From Saccoglossus kowalevskii (taxonomy: Eukaryota; Hemichordata; Enteropneusta; Harrimaniidae): a stretch of DNA of 15,276 nucleotides. The notes below the pieces were generated by a model. That model worked only from the letters and a program-made list of their open reading frames with translations. It was not told the DNA's origin and did no database searches. Location: the NCBI RefSeq assembly GCF_000003605.2, contig NW_003137021.1:1-15276 (forward strand), written 5' to 3'. Numbering within the stretch: position 1 is the first letter of the stretch; each line of letters begins with the position of its first letter. Both the position numbers and the translations under genes were made by a program. Positions 9,326 to 15,276 of this stretch are shown one piece after another.

Positions 9326-9503
9326 TATGAACTTGTTACTTGAATTTCTCTGTTGGCTTGATGCTGTAAACGTCTCAACTAATATGTCTGGTATATGAAC
9401 GTGTTAATGGAATTTCTCTGTTGGCTTGATGGTGTAAACGTCTCAACTAATATGTCTGGTATATGAACGTGTTACTGGAATTCCTCTGTTGGTTTGATGC
9501 TGT
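9326..9503. repeat. Satellite monomers preceding block P copy 3
   Basis: Under three monomers: aacttgttacttgg-type, consensus with ttaatgg, and gaattcctctg with ggtttgatgctg. The last one ends in taagc rather than taaac, the same change with which the window opens at base 1. This suggests the sequence left of base 1 may resemble this stretch. Confidence 0.75.
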
Positions 9504-10152
9504 AAGCATTTCAGCTCTTATGTCTGGTATATGAACGTGTTAATGGAATTTCTCTGTTGGCTTGATGGTGTAAACGTCTCAACTAATATGTCTGGTATAT
9601 GAACGTGTTACTGGAATTTCTCTGTTGGCTTGATGCTGTAAACGTCTCAACTAATATGTCTCGTATGTGAACGTGTTACTGCAATTTCTCTGTTGGCTTG
9701 ATGCTGTAAACATTTCAACTAATATGTCTGGTATATGAACGTGCTACTGGAATTTCTCTGTTGACTTGATGGTGTAAACATCTCAACTAATATGCCTGGT
9801 ATATGAACTTGTTACTGGAAGTTCTCTGTTGGCTTGATGGTGTAAACGTCTCAATTAATATGTCGGGTATATGCATGAGTTACTCGAATTCCTCTGTTGG
9901 TTTGATGCTGTAAACATTTCAACTAATATGTCTGGTATATGAACGTGCTTCTGGAATTTCTCTGTTGGCTTGATGCTGTAAACGTCTCAATTAATAGGTC
10001 GGGTATATGAACGTGTTACAGGAATTTCTCTGTTGGCTTCGTGGAGTAAACGTCTCAACTAATATGCCTGGTATATCAACGTGTTAATGGAATTCGTCTG
10101 TTGGTTTGATGCTGTAAACATTTCAACTAATATGTCTGGTATATGAACGTGT
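9504..10152. repeat. Higher-order block P, copy 3
   Basis: Offset 9503 from 1-650; it opens with the identical aagcatttcagctctt. Beyond 10152 it carries three monomers (about 10152-10356) that are absent from copy 1. Two of these have gaacatattactgg and gaacttgttattgg, and the third is a gaatgag monomer. It overlaps block S copy 2. Confidence 0.92.
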
Positions 10153-10651
10153 TAATGGAATTTCTCTGTTGGCTTGATGGTGTAAACGTCTCAACTAATA
10201 TGTCTGGTATATGAACATATTACTGGAATTTCTCTGTTGGCTTGATGCTGTAAACGTCTCAACTAATATGTCTGGTATATGAACTTGTTATTGGAATTTC
10301 TCTGTTGGCTTGATGCTGTAAACGTCTCAATTAATATGTCGGGTATATGAATGAGTTACTGGAATTCCTCTGTTGGTTTGATGCTGTAAACATGTCAACT
10401 AATATGTCTGGTATATGAACGTGTTACTGGAATTCTTCTGTTGGTTTGATGCTGTAAACATTTCAGCTAGTATGTCTGATATATGAACGTGTTAATGGAG
10501 TTTCTCTGTTGGCTTGATGGTGTAAACGTCTCAACTTATATGCCAGGTATATGAACTTGTTACTTGAATTTTTTTGTTGGCTTGATACTGCAAACGTCTC
10601 AATTAATATGTCGGGTATATGAACGTGTTACAGGAATTTTTCTGTTGGCTT
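9741..10651. repeat. Higher-order block S, copy 2
   Basis: Sister of 7500-8410 at offset 2241. In its last third it is even closer to 650-895 (segment T), sharing gctagtatg, tgatatatg and caacttatatg that S copy 1 lacks. It is therefore a mosaic with different closest relatives along its length. Confidence 0.88.
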
Positions 10652-10860
10652 GATGCTGTAAACATCTCAACTAATATGTCTGGTATATGAACGTGTTACT
10701 GGGATTTCTCTGTTGGCTTGATTGTTAAACGTCTCAACTGATATGTCTGGTATATGTACGTGTTTCTGGAATTTCTCTGTTGACTTGATGGTGTAAACGT
10801 CTCAACTAATATGTCTGGTCTATGAACGTTTTACTGGAATTTCTCTGTTGGCTTGATGCT
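10602..10860. repeat. Segment X, sister of about 1166-1424
   Basis: Offset 9436, anchored by the gattgtt monomers at 1284 and 10720. Both have cgggtatatgaacg, gaatttttctg, ttactgggatttc, tatatgtacgtgtttctgg, gacttgatgg, tctggtct and gaacgttt. Differences are ttacagg here for ttatagg, and gttttactgg here for gtttttctgg. Confidence 0.75.
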
Positions 10861-11405
10861 GTAAACGTCTCAATTAATAGGTCGGGTATATGAACGTGTT
10901 ACTGGAATTTCTCTGTTGGCTTGGTGGAGTAACGTCTCAACTAATATGCCTGGTATATCAACGTGTTAATGGAATTCCTCTGTTGGTTTGATGCTGTAAA
11001 CATTTCAACTAATATGTCTGGTATATGAACGTGTTAATGGAATTTCTCTGTTGGCTTGATGGTGTAAACGTCTCAACTGCTATGTCTGGTATATGAACGT
11101 GTTACTGGAATTTCTCTGTTGGCTTGATGCTGTAAGCGTCTCAACTAATATGTCTGGTATATGAACGTGTTACTGGAATTTCTCTGTTGGCTTGATGCTG
11201 TAAACATTTCAACTTATATGTCTGGCATATGAACGTGTTACTGGAATTTCTCTGTTGACTTGATGGTGTAAACGTCTCAAATAATATGCCTGGTATATGA
11301 GCTTGTTATTGGAATTTCTCTGTTGGCTTGATGCTGTAAACGTCTCAATTAATATGTCGGGTATATGAATGAGTTACTGGAATTCCTCTGTTGGTTTGAT
11401 GCTGT
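10861..11405. repeat. Satellite monomers between X and a partial P
   Basis: Eight monomers: aggtcggg with ggtggag, tatatcaacg with gaattcctctg, ttaatgg, consensus-like copies, and the cassette of gacttg, gcctgg and gaatgag monomers. Private changes are gagtaacgtc (one base short, about 10930), caactgctatg at about 11077, taagcgtc at about 11134, aacttatatg, ggcatatg at about 11224 and atgagcttg at about 11298. I see nothing but satellite. Confidence 0.8.
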
Positions 11406-11682
11406 AAACATGTCAGCTAATATGTCTGGTATATGAACGTGTTAATGGAATTTCTCTGTTGGCTTGATGGTGTAAACGTCTCAACTAATATGTCTGGTAT
11501 ATGAACGTGTTACTGGAATTTCTCTGTTGGCTTGATGCTGTAAACGTCTCAACTAATATGTCTCGTATGTGAACATGTTACTGTAATTTCTCTGTTGGCT
11601 TGATGCTGTAAACATTTCAACTAATATGTCTGGTATATGAACGTGTTACTGGAATTTCTCTGTTGACTTGATGGTGTAAATG
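11406..11682. repeat. Partial block P (leader monomers)
   Basis: About four monomers in the P order with tctcgtatgtg at 11560, at offset 11,405 from the window start. Private changes are gaacatgttactgtaatt at about 11573-11590 and taaatgtctc at about 11679. It then becomes segment W copy 2. Confidence 0.8.
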
Positions 11683-11974
11683 TCTCAACTAATATGCCTG
11701 GTATATGAACTTGTTACTGGAATTTCTCTGTTGGCTTGATGCTGTAAACGTCTCAATTAATAGGTCGGGTATATGAACGTGTTACAGGAATATTTCTGTT
11801 GGCTTGATGATGTGAACATCTCAACTAATATGTCTGGTGTATGAACGTGTTACAGGGATTTCTCTGTTGCCTTGATTGTTAAACGTCTCAACTGATATGT
11901 CTGGTATATGTACGTGTTACTGGAATTTCTCTGTTGCATTGTTGCTGTAAACGTCTCAATTAATATGTCTGGTA
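11614..11974. repeat. Segment W, copy 2
   Basis: Sister of 8965-9325 at offset 2649. It has gatgatgtgaacatc where the sister has gatgatgtaaacatc, and ttacaggg where the sister has ttactggg. Confidence 0.8.
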
Positions 11975-12211
11975 TATGAACGTGTTAATGGAATTCCTCT
12001 GTTGGCTTGATTGTTAAACGTCTCAACTGATATGTCTGCTATATGTACGTGTTACTGGAATTTCTCTGTTGTACTGTTGCTGTAAACGTCTCAATTAATA
12101 TGTCTGGTATATGAACGTGTTAATGGAATTTCTCTGTTGGCTTGATTGTTAAACGTCTCAACTGATATGTCTGGTATATGTACGTGTTTCTGGAATTTCT
12201 CTGTTGACTTG
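11874..12211. repeat. Longest run of 135-bp dimers
   Basis: Three 67-bp gattgttaaac monomers at 11874, 12009 and 12144, each 135 bp from the next, alternate with 68-bp partners carrying tgatatg, tatatgtacgtg and ttgcattgttgctg or ttgtactgttgctg. This is the clearest local run of a two-monomer higher-order unit. Confidence 0.85.
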
Positions 12212-12696
12212 ATGGTGTAAACGTCTCAACTAATATGTCTGGTCTATGAACGTGTTTCTGGAATTTCTCTGTTGGATTGATGCTGTAAACGTCTCAATTA
12301 ATAGTTCGGGTATATGAACGTGTTACAGGAATTTCTCTGTTGGCTTGGTGGAGTAAACGTCTCAACTAATATGTCTGGTATATGAACGTGTTACTGGAAT
12401 TTCTCTGTTGGCTTGATGCTGTAAACGTCTCAACTAATATGTCTGGTATATGAACGCGTTACTGGAATTTCTCTGTTGGCTTGATGCTGTAAACATTTCA
12501 ACTAATATGTCTGGTATATGAACGTGTTACTGGAATTTCTCTGTTGACTTGATGGTGTAAACGTCTCAAATAATATGCTTGGTATATGAACTTGTTATTG
12601 GAATTTCTCTGTTGGCTTGATGCTGTAAACGTCTCAATTAATATGTCGGGTATATGAATGAGTTACTGGAATTCCTCTGTTGGTTAGATGCTGTAA
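12212..12696. repeat. Satellite monomers between the dimer run and block Q copy 3
   Basis: Seven monomers: gacttgatgg, tctggtctatg, aatagttcggg (private) with ggtggag, consensus, gaacgcg (12452), gacttgatgg, atgcttgg and gaatgag with ggttagatg. From about 12421 it matches 3870 onward at offset 8551. The consensus monomer directly after the ggtggag monomer replaces the usual tatatcaacg monomer, another exchange junction at about 12,360. Confidence 0.8.
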
Positions 12697-13840
12697 ACAT
12701 GTCAACTAATATGTCTGGTATATGAACGTGTTACTGGAATTCCTCTGTTGGTTTGATGCTGTAAACATTTCAGCTAATATGTCTGGTATATGAACGTGTT
12801 AATGGAATTTCTCTGTTGGCTTGATGGTGTAAACGTCTCAACGAATATGCCAGGTATATGAACTTGTTACTTGAATTTTTTTGTGGCTGATACTGCAAAC
12901 GTCTCAAATTAATATGTCGGGTATATGAACGTGTTATAGGAATTTTTCTGTTGGCTTGATGCTGTAAACATCTCAACTAATATGTCTGGTATATGAACGT
13001 GTTACTGGGATTTCTCTGTTGGCTTGATTGTTAAACGTCTCAACTGATATGTCTGGTATATGTACGTGTTTCTGGAATTTCTCTGTTGACTTGATGGTGT
13101 AAACGTCTCAACTAATATGTCTGGTCTATGAACGTTTTTCTGGAATTTCTCTGTTGGCTTGATGCTGTAAACGTCTCAATTAATAGGTCGGGAATATGAA
13201 CGTGTTACAGGAATTTCTCTGTTGGCTTGGTGGAGTAAACATCTCAACTAATATGTCTGGTATATCAACGTGTTAATGGAATTTCTCTGTTGGTTTGATG
13301 CTGTAAACATTTCAACTAATATGTCTGGTATAAGAACGTGTTAATGGAATTTCTCTGTTGGTTTGATGCTGTAAACATTTCAACTAATATGTCTGGTATA
13401 TGAACGTGTTACTGGAATTTCTCTGTTGACTTGATGGTGTAAACGTCTCAAATAATATGCCTGGTATATGAACTTGTTATTGGAATTTCTCTGTTGGCTT
13501 GATGCTGTAAACGTCTCAATTAATATGTCGGGTATATGAATGAGTTACTGGAATTCCTCTGTTGGTTTGATGCTGTAAACATGTCAGCTAATATGTCTGG
13601 TATATGAACGTGTTAATGGAATTTCTCTGTTGGCTTGATGGTGTTAACTTCTCAACTAATATGTCTGGTATATGAACGTGTTACTGGAATTTCTCTGTTG
13701 GCTTGATGTTGTAAACGTCTCAACTAATATGTCTCGTATGTGAACGTGTTACTGTAATTTCTCTGTTGGCTTGATGCTGTAAACATTTCAACTAATATGT
13801 CTGGTATATGAACGTGTTAATGGAATTTCTCTGTTGACTT
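12697..13840. repeat. Higher-order block Q, copy 3
   Basis: Matches 954-about 2100 at offsets 11,743 then 11,742, and 4146-5015 at 8551 then 8550. It follows copy 2 for tataagaacgtg (13330) and copy 1 for gtgttaacttctc (about 13642), so it spans the junction at which copy 2 ended. It includes tctcgtatgtg at 13731. Confidence 0.9.
12880..12910. other. Cluster of three one-base indels
   Basis: In 30 bases there are two losses (gtggctgatactgc where sisters at about 1140 and 4332 have gttggcttgatactgc) and one gain (ctcaaattaat for ctcaattaat, about 12906). The net shift of one base explains why the offset to 4146-5015 changes from 8551 to 8550 here. It resembles the 4850-4960 cluster. Confidence 0.7.
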
Positions 13841-14690
13841 GATGGTGTAAACGGCTCAACTAATATGCCAGGTATATGAATTTGTTACTTGAATTTCTCT
13901 GTTGGCTTGATGCTGTAAACGTCTCAACTAATATATAACTGGTATATGAACGTGTTACTGGAATTTCTCTGTTGGCTTGATGCTGTTAACGTCTCAATTA
14001 ATGTGTCTGGTATATGAACGTGTTACTGGAATTCCTCTGTTGGCTTGATGCTGTAAACATTTCAACTAATATGTCCGGTATATGAACGTGTTCCTGGAAT
14101 TTCTCTGTTGACTTAACGGTGTAAACATCTCAACTAATATGCCTGGTATGTGAACTTGTTACTTGAATTTTTATGTTGGCTTGATAATGCAAACGTCTCA
14201 ATTAATATGTCGCGTATATGAACGTGTTACAGGAATTTCTCTGTTGCATTGTTGCTGTAAACGTCTCAATTAAAACGTCTGGTATATGAACTTGTTACTT
14301 GAATTTCTCGGTTGGCTTGATGCTGTAAACGTCTCAACTAATATGTCTGGTATATGAACGTATTAATGTAATTTCTCTGTTGGCTTGATTGTTAAACGTC
14401 TCAACTGATATGCCTGGTATATGTACGTGTTACTGGATTTTTTCTGTTGGCTTGATGCTGTAAACATCTCAACTAATATGTCGGGTATATGAACGTGTTA
14501 CTGGGATTTCTCTGTTGGCTTGATTGTTAAACGCCTCAACTGATATGTATGGTATATGTACGTGTTACTGGAATTTCTCTGTTGCATTGTTGCTGTAAAC
14601 GTCTCTATTAATATGTCTGGTATATGAACGTGTTAATGGAATTTCTCTGTTGGCTTGACTGTTAAACGTCTCAACTAATATGTCTGGTAT
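13841..14690. repeat. Diverged stretch of the array, rich in private changes
   Basis: About 12-13 monomers with changes I did not see elsewhere. They include acggctc (13851), gaatttgtt (about 13879), aatatataactgg with two extra bases (13931), atgtgtctgg (14001), atgtccgg (14071), ttcctgg (14091), cttaacggtg (14112), tttatgttgg (14170), gataatgc (14183), gtcgcgta (14210), ttaaaacgtc (14270), tctcggttgg (14307), tattaatgta (14361), ggattttttctg (14435), acgcctc (14531), atgtatgg (14545), gtctctatt (14601) and gactgttaaac (14656). The 68-bp register is otherwise kept. No long near-identical sister was found, unlike the rest of the window. Confidence 0.8.
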
Positions 14691-14933
14691 ATGAACGTGT
14701 TACAGGGATTTCTCTGTTGGCTTGATTGTTAAACGTCTCAACTGATATGTCTGCTATATGTACGTGTTACTGGAATTTCTCTGTTGCATTGTTGCTGTAA
14801 ACGTCTCAATTAATATGTCTGGTATATGAACGTGTTAATGGAATTTCTCTGTTGGCTTGATTGTTAAACGTCTCAACTAATATGTCTGGTATATGTACGT
14901 GTTTCTGGAATTTCTCTGTTGGCTTGATGGTGT
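14691..14933. repeat. Dimer-type satellite monomers
   Basis: 67-bp monomers at 14724 and 14859 with tctgctatatg and ttgcattgttgctg partners. Unlike other places, the monomer after 14859 has caactaatatg with tatatgtacgtg, and the one after 14656 has caactaatatg with tatatgaacgtg. The usual linkage of gattgtt to tgatatg is thus broken here, pointing to recombinant monomers. Confidence 0.75.
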
Positions 14934-15210
14934 AAACGTCTCAACTAATATGTCTGGTATATGAACGTGTTACTGGAATTTCTCTGTTGGCTTGATGGTG
15001 TAAACGTCTCAACTAATATGTCTGGTATATAAACGTGTTACTGGAATTTCTCTGTTGGCTTGATGCTGTAAACGTCTCAACTAATATGTCTCGTATGTGA
15101 ACGTGTTACTGCAATTTCTCTGTTGGCTTGATGCTGTAAACATTTCAACTAATATGTCTGGTATATGAACGTGGTACTGGAATTTCTCTGTTGACTTGAT
15201 GGTGTAAACG
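14934..15210. repeat. Partial block P (leader monomers), near the right edge
   Basis: Aligns to 1-277 at offset 14,933, with tctcgtatgtg at 15088 and ttactgcaatttc as in P copies 1-3. Private changes are tatataaacg at about 15028 and gtggtactgg at about 15173. After 15210 it becomes tctggtttatg type instead of gcctgg with aacttg. Confidence 0.82.
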
Positions 15211-15266
15211 TCTCAACTAATATGTCTGGTTTATGAACGTGTTAATGGAATTTCTCTGTTGGCTTG

Positions 15267-15276
15267 TGCTGATGAA
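15267..15276. other. Last ten bases depart from the monomer consensus
   Basis: After ttggcttg the expected continuation is atgctgtaaac, but the window reads tgctgatgaa. One a is missing and the last five bases do not fit. This could be the start of non-satellite flank, a private indel, or an error at a sequence end. Ten bases cannot decide. Confidence 0.35.

Larger units (their letters stand above)
1..15276. repeat. 68-bp satellite DNA array, about 225 tandem monomers, filling the window
   Basis: Every part of the window is a head-to-tail copy of one 68-bp unit; 6928-6995 is a copy that fits the consensus exactly. Landmarks in order within a monomer are tctcaactaatatg, tctggtatatgaacgtg, ttactggaatttctctg, ttggcttgatgctg and taaacg. 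The copy number follows from the length plus about two dozen one-base-short monomers, divided by 68. Consensus composition is about 38% G+C, with more T (26) than A (16) on this strand. Individual monomers differ from the consensus at several sites each, while long blocks of monomers are nearly identical to distant blocks. Neither edge shows clear unique flanking sequence, so the real array is longer. Such arrays in eukaryotes usually lie in heterochromatin; the chromosomal position and species cannot be told from the sequence. All frames are closed in the consensus monomer, so it is not a coding repeat. Confidence 0.97.

Noticed and set aside
12770-12976. Minus-strand open frame of 68 codons
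   Set aside because: About three monomers long (204 bp plus stop), opened by the caacgaatatgccagg variant and the indel cluster at 12880-12910. Sister copies without the indels do not keep the same frame, so it is a chance product of the repeat.
1-15276. CRISPR array
   Set aside because: Although periodic, the units abut directly and vary along their whole length. There are no invariant repeats of 25-40 bp separated by unrelated unique spacers, and no cas genes or leader.
1-15276. Protein-coding tandem repeat (repeat-domain protein)
   Set aside because: The period is not a multiple of three, and every consensus monomer has stops in all six frames.
1-15276. Mobile element, terminal inverted repeat or target-site duplication inside the array
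   Set aside because: The 68-bp register is unbroken apart from single-base indels, one two-base insertion and exact whole-monomer changes. I saw no insertion of foreign sequence.

Overview
The whole window is one uninterrupted tandem-repeat (satellite) array with a 68-bp monomer. About 225 head-to-tail copies fill all 15,276 bases, and array sequence runs to both edges. I find no gene, RNA gene, transposon, CRISPR array, origin or unique-sequence island. The consensus monomer (clean copy at 6928-6995) is about 38% G+C. It carries stop codons in all three frames on both strands, and 68 is not a multiple of 3, so the few short open frames are chance products of diverged monomers. Long, gene-free, diverged but regionally homogenised arrays of this type are typical of eukaryotic heterochromatin (centromeric, pericentromeric, subtelomeric or interstitial satellite). 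I do not recognise the family and cannot name the species.

The array is not a simple string of equal monomers. Linked diagnostic variants define monomer classes: a 67-bp class ending gattgttaaac, a class with gatactgcaaac, one with aggtcggg followed by ggtggag, one with tctcgtatgtg, and one with gaattcctctg plus ggtttgatg. These classes recur in fixed order inside longer blocks of about 0.3-1.15 kb. The blocks reappear at 98-99% identity by eye at offsets of about 1220, 1834, 2038, 2241, 2649, 3051, 3192, 6313, 8551, 9436, 9503 and 11,743 bp. Each offset is a whole number of monomers minus the single bases lost in 67-bp copies. No one higher-order period explains all of them, so the window reads as a mosaic of overlapping segmental duplications.

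Layout: block P (1-650, 1835-2484, 9504-10152, with shorter versions at 5364, 7485, 11406, 13577 and 14934); block Q (954-about 2100, 4146-5015, 12697-about 13840); block R (2833-3950, 5884-7001); block S (7500-8410, 9741-10651); and smaller shared segments U, V, W, X and Y. Local 135-bp dimers (67+68) occur in several places. Some recombination products can be read to within tens of bases: a chimeric monomer at about 7485 (loss of exactly 68 bp), and a hybrid monomer at about 614-681 (loss of exactly 204 bp relative to its sister block). From about 13,850 to 14,690 the monomers carry many more private changes, as expected of a less homogenised or older part of an array. Two short clusters of one-base indels (4850-4960 and 12,880-12,910) look more like consensus errors than biology.

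No genes work together here. The interest lies in how the array evolved.
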